The notes beneath the pieces were generated by a model, which was not told where the DNA came from, ran no database searches, and saw only the letters and a list, made by a program, of their open reading frames with translations. A program made the translations under genes and the position numbers. DNA of 64,000 nt from Earliella scabrosa (taxonomy: Eukaryota > Basidiomycota > Agaricomycetes > Polyporales > Polyporaceae): positions 1,116,001 to 1,180,000 of the forward strand of contig JABYQQ010000016.1 of the NCBI GenBank assembly GCA_022605405.1, written 5' to 3'. Shown here piece after piece: positions 43,733 through 55,953 of the stretch (within the stretch, counting starts at the first letter, position 1; each line of letters starts with the position of its first letter).

Positions 43733-46700
43733 ATGAACATTGCCATCGAGGACATCCCATTCAACGCCACAAGGTGGGAAGTGAAACGCGCGTTCGCAGT
43801 AGTCCTCCACGGTCCGGATTTCTTCAATCCACATGGCCACAAGGCCCGCCCAATGTGAGTTCTCCGCCACCGACAATCGACTGAGACGCTTACCACATCA
43901 CAGTAACTTTGACATCAAGCTCGGCAAGTGCTACAACGGCCTGGAGAGCGATGGAACGGGTACCCTAATCCTGCCGGACGCTCTGCTCGGCCAACGCTTC
44001 TTGCACTGGGCTTTTCGACGCGGGAATTCCGTGCGTGTCAATGGCCGCAAGCTGTGGCTCAAGCAAAGCCAGACCAAGCCTTCCTCAAAGCACGTCCGTG
44101 CTCTCAACAAGACTCCATACGTGGACCCCAAAGAGGAGGCAGCCCGCCACGAGAGTATTCAGCAGCTAGGCCAGCTTCGGATCATCCTCGACGCTATACA
44201 GTTCGGCGTGTACTTTCGCCGGCACGACGATCCCCACACCGCGAACCGGACGTTCTCCAATGAGTATGAGATCCGGAACGAGGATACTATCACCGGTGAA
44301 CTGTTCTACGACTATGACCACAAATTGTTGCGGATCGAGGTGCGCCTGATCTTGACATCCTGTTCCGGAGATGCCTCAAACATCGTGACCTGTGGACAGA
44401 TGGGCGACTGCGTCCAGGATGATATGTCGGACCACATCGTGATCGAACTCCGGAACCTCAAGAAGACCGCGTATGGCTCCAATGCGGCGGGTCAATACTG
44501 TGAGTGCCATGTCCTTGTGGACTGGCCGGACGCATGCTCATCCCTCTTCGCCACATACAAGATGTGTGTTTCGAGCTGTGGTCGCCGCCGCGCTTCGAGC
44601 GACAACCTCGTTACAGGTTCTACTCGGGCGACAAGCATAAGGACAGCCATTTCCGAGAGCGCCTGCCCCATCTCGGTGGGCTCCACGAGAAGATCACGCA
44701 ATACGCGTACCACCTCCGCCTGGTCCTGAGCGATTCGAAATCCCGCCACGACCTGCGAACTCTATGCGACATGAGCGGGATCAGCCATCCACCCAAAGTA
44801 TTTATTGAGGTCAAGATGTCCGGCTTCTTTCGCCCCGAGCGCATGAAGGCCGTCCGACAGTGGATCATGGGCTTCGACTGGCCCGTGCGCTTCCAGTTGG
44901 AGGCGATGCTTCTCAACGGGCTTGCCAACACCGGCGATCTGTACTCGATCCGCGCACACGTCGAAACCCTGGTGCACGAGCGACCGGCGCTTGCTGGAGA
45001 TTTCCTACGCCGGTTCTCTGAGAGGCTCAAGTCCAAGCAGAGCGCGGACTCCGTCCTGAGCTGCTTCCTCAGCGCCTTGGATAACGAGAAGAAGGACGCG
45101 GACAAGCTCGTTGAGGAGGCCGAGACGGACGCTCACCGCAGCAGGGGCTCGGTCAAGTGCGCGCACGCGATCGTCACCCCCACGCGCATCCTGCTCGAGG
45201 GCCCGTACGACACCCAGTCGAACCGGATCGTGCGCAAGTACTTCGACTTCCGCGACAACTTCATCCGCGTCGAGTTCCGCGAGGAGAACCGGATGTCGCT
45301 CAGGTTGCCGATCGACGTGAGCGTTTCCCGCTCATCGAGTTCGTCCGTGCTGGTACTGATGTTCGCGCCGCAGGTGAACGGCAGATCGCTCATCGAGCAG
45401 CGGTTCGGACGCATCCTCAAGGAGGGACTCGACGTTGCCGGCCGGCTGTTCCGGTTCCTTGGGTACTCGACCTCGGGCCTGCGCGAGCACACAGCCTGGT
45501 TCATGGCCGACTTCCAGCACCCCACCGAAGGCCTCGTCACCGCAGAGAAGATCCGGAGCGACTTGGGCGACTTCTCGGGCTGCATCCGCATCCCGTCCAA
45601 GTACGCCGCACGGATCGCCCAGGCGTTCAGCGGGACGGACCCGTCGGTGCGGATCAAGCGCCACCAGTGGGACATCGTGGCCGACATGGGGACGAACCCG
45701 TACGAGCACACCGACGGGCAGGGCGTCATTTCGAAGGGTCTCCGGGACATGATCTGGGATGTGCTCCTAGAGGCGTGGCCCGAGAAGCGGAAGCTGATCT
45801 TGAAGCCCTCTGCGGTACGTTCTGTGAAACCTCCATGTCAACCACTCTTGAATACTGACGGTTGATGCCAGTACCAAATCCGTTTCCTAGGTATATACCC
45901 CTTCACGTCTCCCAATGGGCGCAGTGCCTGACCTTGCGTAGGCTTCAAGGGTGTCGTCGTCGTGGACGAGCGGCTCGAGGGCGTCTGCATGCTCCTCCGC
46001 CCGTCGATGAACAAGTTCCAAGCCAAGGACGAGGAAGAAGGCGAGATCGAGATCGCAAAGGCATTCACCTACCCCGGGACGGCGAGACTCTGTCGGTGCG
46101 TGTTCCACCCCTCACGCCCATGCGGACGTTGGCTGAGCGCGGACGCAGCCCCCTCATCGCGGTGCTCGAGGACCGCGGGGTCCACAAAGAGGCCTTCCTC
46201 GACCTGCAGAACGCGGCCAAGTCGGCAGTGGCGACCGCGACGGACTCGATGGAGAAGACGGTGGAGCTCCTGCGCAAGCACGACCTCGGCAACGTCTTTG
46301 GGCTCCGCGGCATCCTCCAGCACCTCGCCGACGCGGGCATGGGCATGCGCCGCAACGAGCGCGCGAGGCACACGCTGGACAACGAGTTCATCCGGCGCCT
46401 GCTCAAGTTCGCGCAGACGCATATTTTGCGCGAGATCAAGCACGAGGCAAGGATCCCGATCAAGGAGGCGCACCAGCTCGTGGGAGTCGTCGATGAGGGG
46501 CCGAGGTGGGAGGAGGAGGGCGTTCAGAACGTGTTCTGTCTCAAGGAGGGCGAGATCTTCGGTGCGTTGCGAGTCGCGCGATGGTTGGGCTGTCAGATTG
46601 AAAGACAATGCGTACGATAGCGTGTGTCCAGCAGCCGGACAAGGACGAGCCTGTCTGGATTGAAGGTGAGAACTTGAATGCTGCGGCTACCGCTGGTCTG

Positions 46701-48368
46701 CTGGAAAACCTGACGCGCCGTCCGACAGGGCTGGTCTCCATCTCGCGCTCCCCGCATATTCATCCCGGAGATGGTGCGCGCTTTCGCCTTGGACTATATC
46801 GTGTGCGTGCTGATGTGGGGTCTGCAGTCCAACAAGTGAAGGCCGTCGGCAAGCCTCCAGATGGCGTTCCATGCTTCTTCCGCGACCTGCGGAATGTGGT
46901 CGTGATGCCTTCGAGAGGTCGGTCCCATCTTCCGTGTCCATTCGCGATTCAGGACGCTCATGACAGACAGGCGAGCGATCTCTGGCATCTTGCCTCGCTG
47001 GAGGAGACGTCGACGGGTGAGCCCCTGCTGTCATTTATTCTGCATGCTGGTGGCTCAATGTCCGTCCTGTCCAGCGACGAGTTCCTGGTCATCAAGGATC
47101 CTACCCTTCTTCCCACGGAGCATGCAGACCCCGCTGACTACGAAGGGGTGAAACCGACACCTCTGGACCGGGACAGCTCGGTGATCGACATCTGCAACTT
47201 CTTCGTCGAGTACATGCAGTCGGACGTCGTTGTACGTCTTCTTCCTTGCTGCGCAGCATGTCGTGCACTGACAATGGGTGCGACAGGGGTTGGTTGCCGA
47301 CACGCACCTGATCATTGCGGGTGTGTAGTCTCACTCTCTCAACGCCGCATTACGAGATCTGACGCGTCTGCTTCTGGTTCTGTGTGACTGAACAGACCAA
47401 TCAAAGGTAGCGTGAGATCTGATATTTACATGGTCGCTCGCTCATCGTCGACATTTCAGTACGGCACATTCGACGAGGACTGCATGAAGCTCGCCCGGCT
47501 GTGCAGCCAGGCCGTCGACTACCCCAAGAACGGTGTCCCCGTGAACATCGAGAAGATCCCGCAGCGTCTCATCCACGCCAAGCCCGACTGGAAGAAGGTG
47601 AGCTCGAGCAACCCGCAACCGTGCCCATCCGCATTCTGACGATCCCCGCACTAGACGGAAGATAACGACCCGCGCCCGGCAGACTACTACGAGTCCACGC
47701 GCGCCCTGGGGGAGCTCTTCCGGAACATCGAGATCAAGCCATTCGAAGCCCCTCCAACCTCCTACCCAAACGGCGCGCCCCTAACGCCCGTCCCCGACCC
47801 ACCCCTCTCGGACGCGATCTCGTGCGCGCTGCGGCCGTCGGTCGAGCACCACCTCGGGCGGTACACGAACGACGACGGCGCGGTGGCGGACGTCGAGGCG
47901 CTCTTCCGGGTGTACGCGCGCGAGCTGGGGTACGTGTGCATGACGCACGCGCCGGCGGACAACGCGGACGTGCGCCTGTCGGAGGAGGAGGTCGTCGTGG
48001 GCGTGATCCTCGCCAAGTGCTCGCAGCACCGCTGGAAGAAGAACAGGATGCATCGGATGAGGGAGCATGTTGGGCAGCTTGTGAGGGACGTCAAGTATCG
48101 GAGGCGCGGGCTGGGCGCGCCGGTGAGGAGGGAGAAGGGGGAGAAGGGAGAGGGGAGGGAGGAGGAGGAAGAGGAGGAGGTGCGCGCGGCGCTGGTCAAG
48201 GCGTGGGCTGCGTGGGACTTTGGGATGAGGAACCGCACTGCGTTCGCGGCGCGGAGCTTTGCGATGATCGCGCTGGGGGTTGTGTGCGATATGGTCGAGC
48301 GGCTCGACAAGCTGGAGGCGGACGGGGCCTCGAAGTCGGACGGCGACTCGGACGCGGGCTCATGGTGA
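43733..48368 (+). CDS. RNA-dependent RNA polymerase of RNA silencing (QDE-1/RDR family)
   Basis: Seventeen exons: 43733-43854, 43904-44339, 44400-44499, 44562-45316, 45374-45814, 45872-45890, 45942-46095, 46149-46561, 46621-46665, 46729-46773, 46828-46917, 46971-47016, 47075-47231, 47287-47320, 47396-47406, 47460-47597 and 47655-48368; 1,239 residues. The core reads QIRFLGFKGVVVVDERLEG, CRPLIAVLEDRGV, SRSPHIHPGDV, LRNVVVMPSRGERSLASCLA and GGDVDGDEFLVIKDP. The last contains the catalytic Asp triad (886, 888, 890); the usual form is DLDGD, so one residue differs but all three metal ligands remain. DYPKNGVPV follows, typical of the C-terminal head. The enzyme copies single-stranded RNA into double-stranded RNA for Dicer. 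The N-terminal RNA-recognition-like part starts MNIAIEDIPFNATRWEVKRAF. Exon 15 has only 11 nt. Confidence 0.94.
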
Positions 48369-50154
48369 ATCGTGACGGACTCGGATCGGAATGGGACAGT
48401 TGGATCGCCTCCCTTGCGCTCGTACTCCTCCTAGGTCGGATCTGTACCACTAGTATGTGTCATTGCCTCTTTGCATGTACGATAGTCAGCACTAGTCTCA
48501 TCATACACTAACATGTTGAACGGCTCGCAGATAGCCGCGGAAGAACGTACAGTGGGCGGACCTGGCCAGGAGGTGGTTATAGTAGCTCAGGCAGCCTGAG
48601 TGCCGCTTCACCGTCTTCCAGTCGCCCCATGTTATGTCAAGACACTGCACATTTGATATCTCTGCCTGTGGATGATACTGAATACGTAGCCCGAGCCCGA
48701 CGGATATCTTCCCTGACCATTCAAATAGGCCTGCGAGTAAATGGCGGCAGCGCGTGGGGTGACACGGTATGCGTTCATAGTCAGTGGTGGCCGAGAACGC
48801 AGACCCAGATGTCCTAATCGAGCACACAAGGCGGTCCGACACCTTATCCTGTCCCTGTCATGCTGCACACTGTAACAGGGAGCTACCGGAGGGTTAAGTC
48901 TAGTGGCCGTCGAATAGGTCAAGTTGAAGATGCTCTGGATTTTCGGCCGCGTTCTGATGAATATCCTCGACCTGCACAACGCAGTCAGCAGCGTGGTAGG
49001 CTCGCGTGCAAAGATGAGGAAGTGCTTACCTGTACGGTACGGGCTATGGACACCTCGCAAGGGAGCAGAGTCGATGCGATCGGCGTTGTGTGCCCGGCAG
49101 TGCATATCCATTGATTGTTCTGGAGTCTGGAGAAGGCAGCCTGTGTGGATCTGCGATTGACTTGATCAGGATTGGCATGCGCAGCGTTGATCCGCGCACC
49201 TGTAGACTCTCGCTGCCAGCTGCGGGGTGGATGTAAGCGATATTATTAGCGACGACTGGTCGGAGAAGCGACTTACTCACTGAGAGTGACATGACAGGCG
49301 TGTACATGCTGCCATGCATACGCTGTACACGTACGTGACGGACGTACGGCCCGCACAAGCTCCGGGTAGGCCAGATGCGTCATTCGAACACGCAGCGTCG
49401 CGCAGGCTCGTTGGTCGAGCACCTACATACGGCATGGTATGACGTCTAGACATACGTCTTGCAGTGCCACTGCCAGGAGTCAAGCAATATGTAGAGCAAC
49501 CGGCCTCACTGAACCTTCTCCGAACTTCGGGCTCTGCACCCGCTCCATGCCGTTCCGGCCTCCGACTCCACAAGCGCGCGCTCGGACTCGTGCATGGAAC
49601 GCGCTCCTCGTGCGACTCCCCGAGGCCCAACTAGCCTCCCCGCAGTGGCCTGTGGACCCGACCGTCGAGGGCGGGGACGGCTGGGTCCACACGCCATCTA
49701 AGACAACGCGCTGACGCGTAGCGAGGAGACAGGAGACCGAAGAAGACTTTGCCGAGGCAGATGTCGAGTGCAAGTCCACTGGGCGGCGCTAAATGGTGAT
49801 CATCACGGGCCGCACACACACGGCGCACGGACACCGAGGCTCTCAACTCCGACCATTCACCAGCGTTGCTCGCCGGTGGGGGCTGTATAGAGACCTCAAA
49901 ATAGCGCGTTATTTGCGGAGCTGAGAGAAGACGGGCGGCAGAGGACGGAGAGGACGGCGAGAAAGCTCTCGAACGCGAAGAGCGGAAGGGGACGAGAGTG
50001 ATACGAGGCCAAGTGCCTGCGGACCAAACACCACACAAACACCGGACGGAGCCGCTTATATATAATCGGCCCCCTCGTTGACAGGCAACCTCTTGCCCCT
50101 CGTCTCTCTCGTCTCTTTCCCACAGGCACGCTCGTCGCCCACCCGCCGTTCACC
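48369..50154. other. Long intergenic region
   Basis: About 1.8 kb with no gene that I can support on either strand. Open frames here are short, lack splice logic and match no family. A TATA box for the next gene lies at 50057. Confidence 0.45.
50057..50065 (+). promoter_or_regulatory. TATA box of the GPI-protein gene
   Basis: TATATATAA in a GC-rich setting, 90-98 bases before the ATG at 50155, followed by a C/T-rich leader. Good position and match. Confidence 0.6.
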
Positions 50155-51167
50155 ATGAAGTCGCTCTCTGCTTCCATCGTCACCGCTGCTCTCCTCGTTG
50201 CTGGCGTCGCCGCACAGGACTTCCAGATCAACACTCCGTGAGTAGCTTTCCAACCCCTCGTTATCTCAACACCCTAACTCGCCCGCCAGCAACCCCCCGA
50301 CCCAGTGTGTTCCCGCTCGCTTCACCTGGTCCGGTGGTCAGGGTGCGTGTCTTTCCATTCCCGTCGTGGTCTCGCATGCTGATGTTCTGCAATCTATCAG
50401 AGCCCTACTTCTTGGTGAGTCGTTTTGACAAGTTGGGGACAAGTTGGCATCTCATGCGAGGGCGTCTCTCTTCTCTCTAGGCGTGAGTGACGTGCTCCCT
50501 GTTGCGTGCGACTAGTACTGAGACCGAACCGTGCAGTATCACCCCTGGTGGTGTTCCCGGAGCTGCTGCTCTCCAGCAGTACCCTGGTCTCACCGGTACT
50601 GCCTTCACTTGGCCCACCAACATCACTGCTGGTACGTGGTGCTTATTTTGAAGTCATGCGTTCTGTTCTTATCCGACTCCCGTCCCCCAGGCACTTCTAT
50701 CGGTCTTACGCTCACCGACGCCACCGGTGCCGTTGCTCAGTCGGCTCCCGTCACCATCCAGAACGGCCGTGCGTATAATCACTCCTACGTTGCACCCCAT
50801 GTATACTGAATCTCCCTCCAGCTGACAGCAGCTGCCTGACCGGCGGGTCAACTCCTCCCCCCTCCAGCGACACCACTAGCCCTTCGACGGGTCCCACCAC
50901 GACCCCGGGTGGCACCTCCCCCTCGGCTGGCTCCACTACCCCTGGTACCTCGCCGACCTCTCGTGCCACTACCACCAGCCCGACCTCGTACGTCATCCGT
51001 CAATCAATATCATGGTGTTCACTAATCATATTGTCCGTATCATCAGTTCCGGTAGCGACACTGCCCCCACTGGTGGCTCCAGCGACGACAACGGCGCACT
51101 CTCGAACGTCGCCTCGATGGGCGTCGTTGGTATCCTCGGCGCTGTCGCCGCCGCGTTCCTTGCTTAA
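50155..51167 (+). CDS. Small secreted Ser/Thr-rich GPI-anchored protein (Kre9/Knh-like N-domain)
   Basis: Exons 50155-50237, 50290-50342, 50401-50414, 50481-50482, 50537-50631, 50691-50768, 50822-50987 and 51047-51167; 203 residues. A clear signal peptide (MKSLSASIVTAALLVAGVAA) leads to a beta-sandwich-like domain (CVPARFTWSGG, PYFLAITPGG, GTAFTWPTNITAGTSIGL, SAPVTIQNGPDSSCLTGG). A Ser/Thr/Pro linker follows, then a hydrophobic GPI-attachment tail (VASMGVVGILGAVAAAFLA). Such proteins sit on the wall or membrane of basidiomycetes; the function is unknown. Two exons are tiny: 14 nt and, if my model is right, 2 nt (GC, giving Ala with the next T). Without the 2-nt exon the frame is lost, unless a weak acceptor at 50518-50522 is used. 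Confidence 0.85.
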
Positions 51168-53909
51168 ACGCATGTGAGCGTGATTGGTTTCCTAGCTGCA
51201 AAACGAGTGGTTTGCACGAGATGGGTGCTTCGAAATGCTGCCCACAGAGACACTTGCCTCCGGCCACCCCCGACCGATAGCCCACCCTCATTAACGAACG
51301 CTATCACATCCTTCCTCCTGTTTGCGCCTACCTTTCCGTCGTGTACTGTTCTTCTAATCGATAGTCTTGCTTGCGTCCTTTAGCTACACGGACCGGTTGC
51401 CCTCTGCAGCAGTACCTAGTTTGTTCACGTCCTTATGCTCCGAACACGTTAGGTTTGTTTGTGTTGTAGCGGCTATATACCTGCAATGAACGCTATGATC
51501 GCTCCGGATTATAGATGCTGTATGGCATACCTTAGGCTTGAGAGCTTGCAGGCATATGGGGAATCAGGACTTTACAGCTTCAGTACTTCAATCGTTGAAC
51601 CAAGCCTTGCTGCCGGCCGCCAGGTCCTCATGACTTATGTATGACTTGAGCTTGAGGAGAGATCAGTGGGTCGGCCGCCTGTGTTGCGATGTCATCGCAT
51701 ATGGCCGCAATTGAGCGCATCCGAGTCCGCTGCCCGCGCGCCACGATGTTCAAGAGGCCAGTTTGATCGACCGCCTTCGGCCTCTGATGCGACCTTCCAG
51801 GGGCGGGTCACGCCCGCCGCGTACACTCTTGGTTGCTGAGCGCTGTCGGACATGACGACTGGGACATGGCCCGGTATGGCAGGCATGGTACTGAGTAGCA
51901 TGCTTGGCGTTGCTCGGGGAGCCGATCGCGAGGCGTTGTGGAGCACTCGCGTGGATGCCGCGTGGATATGTACGGCGCGGGCCGGGCCAAGATGTGGCCA
52001 ACCTGGACTGGCAACAGCCTGAGCTTTCGAGATCAACGCAGTTCAAGTGACGATATCGACGACGCGCTCATTCTTCAATCCGAAATCGAGCTGGCCGCGA
52101 ACGCCTCCAATGTCCATTTTCGTGTTGATACCAGCTGTCGCCCAATGCCCATCACAGCCGTCCCGAGTCGGTAGTCCTCTCGATCACAGTACTCGTAGAC
52201 CAGCAAGCCTCCTCTCAAGCTTGCCGCATGTTCGAGCGGTCATCTGAGGTGAGGGGGCACCTGGGTGGGGGTACTATATCACGCGGCTGACACGTCCTGA
52301 CCTCTATGATCTATCTGGATTCTGGTATCAGCTGTAGATTGCGGACTGGAACGCCGCGCAGATGCCGCAACAATACATTCGGCTTGAATCCGTCTGACGG
52401 CGGTGCCCCGTGGGCTCGTGGGCTCGCGCTGATGGCGGTGACGCGGCGAGCGTGCATGCCTGTCAATGGTCAGCGTTGTTTCAGCGGGTGTGTGTGCAAA
52501 GGAGTGCTAACAGACTACGGTGCACGGACGACATCATTGCAGGCACCATGGTTCATGGGCCTGGCGACGACTGGGGAAGGAGCGTCGTTAACGAGCAAGT
52601 AGCTGGAACCTGGTGCGCCGCCCCCCACTTCCATCGGAAAATCCTCTGAGGGCCTGTATGCTTTGTTCCCCAAAAGGCACTGCCAGACTCGGTGGTGGGG
52701 ACGAGATGTATACATAACACGGTTACCAAACGCTCGGGGCGCTGGAATGCAACCATAACTACTCGAGAGCCGGTCCGGCCGTCGAGATGAACGAGATCTC
52801 GGAGATGCAGGCAGGATCGCAATCAGCGCGGACTGGCTGGTGCCGCGGCGGAGGGGGGTCGTGCCGGGGGAGGTGGGACGCGGCACACCAATACCAATAA
52901 CCTCACGTCACCCCCCTGGGCGGATGTGGTCTCTCAGATCTCAGTATCAGTGCGGGCGCGTGCGGCTGTATGCCGTACCATACCATGGTGACTCGACATT
53001 CGGGGCGGGGCGTACTCTCAGATGGACACTTGGAGCGTGTCCGTTCCGTCTCTGCCATCGCTGCGTTTGCAGGGTGGCCGGGAACGTGGACGTATTGAAG
53101 GGGATTACCGTCATCAAGGTCCCAAACTCAAACCTTCGGATTCCTCGTATCCTTCCGGGCAAATCCGACGGCACACCTGGGCGGCGTGATGGCTGCTGGG
53201 CCGTCCACAATCTCGTTCGCAACATTCAAGCAACGGTCATGTTCTTCGAGCATTCCCGGCCTCCGGGTCCGCGCACAGGTTGCGAGCAGTTGGGCGTCGT
53301 CGTCGTCGACGCTCACCGTGAGACGGTTGGCACCATCCGGTTCGCTGACATGGGTTGCGTAGGTCTCAATGTCGTCGTCTCGTCCCTGGCCTGACTCAAT
53401 GGTCCTATCTCGCGAAGACGCGTGCTTCCCAGGACGGTCACCCGGGATACCTGCCGCCCTGGTGCTGTCGTGCACACTGCACAGCAACACGAATGGGCTG
53501 TCTGGCGGCTGATACCTATCTTCGCCGCCCTTTCGGCATCCATTGTTACACAGCAATGGCCCCCGATGTTGACACGAAGACGCGGACGCCAGGGGCTGAT
53601 TGTGCGAGAGGGAATGTGTCCTCCGCATCAGATCCCATCGACCGAGGGATTTGAGCAGTCCCATAAAGAGGGCGGGGCACCGAGTGCCCTCGCATTCCGG
53701 TCACTCCCCACCCTTCCTGCTTTCTTGTCTTCTCGCCGCCTGGGCGCGCGCAGCTCCTGGTTTCCTTTGGTCCTTTCCCCCTTCGACACAGGAGCTGTGC
53801 TCGCTTCATCTTGTTTGCTTACGCTCTTTTGGTTCACGACACAACCCGCTCGCCCGGCTCTCACTCTCGTTTACGACCCTTGCTCTCTCACTGATTCCGA
53901 CCAGTCAAG
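51168..53909. other. Longest intergenic region of the window
   Basis: 2.7 kb with no supported gene. Open frames of up to 184 codons exist on both strands but overlap each other, match nothing I know and lack exon-intron logic. The last 150 bases before 53910 are C/T-rich, as expected for the lactonase promoter (a CATAAAG element lies near 53662). Confidence 0.45.
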
Positions 53910-55535
53910 ATGAAGTCCTTTGCAGCTATCCTCACCGCCGTCCTGGCCGCCTCTGCTCTCGTGTCTGCCGCGCCTCACGAACTCGAACGTCGCGCGGGGA
54001 CGGGAAAGACGAAGAATATGAGCAAGTCCACCCGCCTGGACGCCGCCGGCGCTGTGTACTGTATGTTCTTCGTCTCTGTCCTGCTTGCTATGTAGAGTGT
54101 CTGACGCCCGAGACAGTCCTTACCAACGAGCCAGACGTGAACCAGATCATTACTGCTAGCATCAACGCGGATGGCACTTTGGTGAGCTACCGAGTATACA
54201 TACTAGGATACGCACGATGCTCACCGTGACCCACTCTCGTGTCTGTGCCTATAGAACCTTGACCGTGCGGTCGAAGCTGGTGGTCGCGGGTCACACAGCA
54301 AAGCATCAGGACCCGATCCCCTTCTCTCACAAGGTGCCCTCAAGGTGTCAAAGAAGGGGCGTGTCCTCGCGGCCGTGAACGTGCGTAGATAACGCCGACA
54401 CAGTATACGCCAGGGCTGACGTCCCCACCCGCAGGCCGGCTCCAACACGGTGGCCCTGTTCAACATCAACCCGAAGGAGCCCACGAACATCACCCCGCTC
54501 GGCGACGTCGTCTCCTCCGAGGGCGAGTTCCCGATCTCGGTCGCGTTCAACAAGAACGGGGACCGCTTCTGCGTCCTCAACGGCGGCAAGGTCAACGGCG
54601 TGATCTGCTACACCGTCGACCGCCGGCTCGGGCCCGTCGTGATCGACAACACGCTCCGGCTGCTCACGGACGCGCTCAAGACGACGACGCCGCCCGACGG
54701 GCCGGCGAACACGGCCTCGCACATCCTCTTCAGCGAGGACGACAGGAAGCTGATCGTGTCCGTCAAGGGCACGCCGCAGCGCGCGGGCTTCTACGCGATC
54801 TGGGACGTCCGCCGCGACGGGACGCTGTCGGCCGAGTTCAAGAAGGTGTCGCCTGGGAGGGGCGGGCTGCTCCCGTTCGGGATGGCGAACATCCCCGGCA
54901 AGAACGCGGTGATCGCGACGGACGCGGGCATCGGGTTCGACATTCTGAACCTCGCGGACACGAGGCGGAACACGGCGAACGCGATCGACCGCCAGCAGGC
55001 GACGTGCTGGGTTGCGTTCAGCCCGGCGACGAAGACGTTCTTCATGACGGACGTGGGGACGTCGATTGTGACGGAGATCGCGGTGGACAACAAGCTGAAG
55101 GGCACTCTTCTTAGCGTGCGTGTTCTCTGTGTACTGGTGCTTTCGCTGCAGCGATATTGACATCCCTTCGCGACGTCTGTAGCAACACCCTCTGACGCCG
55201 GGCTCTGCTCCGCTCGACCTCGACATTGCCTCGCTCAACGGCAGAGAGTGAGTGACTACACCATGCGAATTGCAGCCCTCGCGGAGCGCTCACGACGTCC
55301 ATGCAGCTTCATCTACGTGCTGTCTTCCAACAGGACGTCCATTGATGTTCTCGCCATTGATTCTCCTGGCCTGGTCGTGCGGCTCTCTGCGCTCAACATC
55401 GCCGGCCCCACATCGGCTGCGGGGATCACCATCAGTGCGTAGTATTGCTTGCGGATACTCTGTGTTCCCTGTCTCACATTATCTCAAACAATAGACTCCA
55501 ACAACCTTCAGGGCATGACCACCTTCACTCCCTGA
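53910..55535 (+). CDS. Secreted lactonase-type seven-bladed beta-propeller protein
   Basis: Exons 53910-54060, 54117-54181, 54255-54380, 54435-55115, 55183-55247, 55307-55434 and 55495-55535; 418 residues. A signal peptide (MKSFAAILTAVLAASALVSA) is followed by APHELERR, a likely Kex2-type dibasic cleavage site. The rest is a propeller: AVYFLTNEPDVNQIITASINADGTL, LAAVNAGSNTVALFNINP, PISVAFNKNGDRFCVLNGG, ASHILFSEDDRKLIVSVKG, VAFSPATKTFFMTDVGTS, DFIYVLSSNRTSIDVLAID. This resembles fungal proteins annotated as 3-carboxymuconate cyclase-like or lactonase-family. True cyclases are cytosolic, so an extracellular role with another substrate is more likely. No catalytic residue can be assigned with confidence. 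Confidence 0.87.
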
Positions 55536-55953
55536 GATGGATCCCGACCCCAATTGACAGCGCACTCCAGCACAGAGCCCAGCATCCCTAGAGTAGACTC
55601 CAGCATACCCCACACTTCGCCTACCCGTCCCTGCGCCCGTCCTTTTCATCTGTTTCAGCAGTAGAGAGTTAAGTTATAGACGACGGCGTTGGGTTGTTGC
55701 ATCCATGACCTCCTTTCCGGCCCTATACCCCTCCCCTTTTTATTTCCTTTTCTCTCACTCGGGTTTGGGCTCCTTATCATATCATGTTCTTCTCTGGGTT
55801 TGGAATACACCGTGGGTTTCAGTGGCTACAATACAGCAGGCATCCCGATAATTAGTCTAAGTAACCATAAGATACACACCTCCAATGTAAGACCCGACGA
55901 CATGCAGCAAACGTCCACACGTGCACTGCAGGCTGCAGCCCACCGTGACCACC
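55536..55953. other. Convergent intergenic region
   Basis: Between the 3' ends of the lactonase-type gene and the Rho GEF gene. No gene seen. It is more T-rich than its neighbours. Confidence 0.5.

Noticed and set aside
52840..53664. Overlapping open frames on both strands (184 and 178 codons)
   Set aside because: They overlap each other, have no domain, signal peptide or splice structure, and no promoter-like leader.
54348..55238. A 296-codon minus-strand open frame
   Set aside because: Antisense shadow of lactonase exon 4. It is rich in Arg and Val, as expected from reading GC-rich codons backwards.
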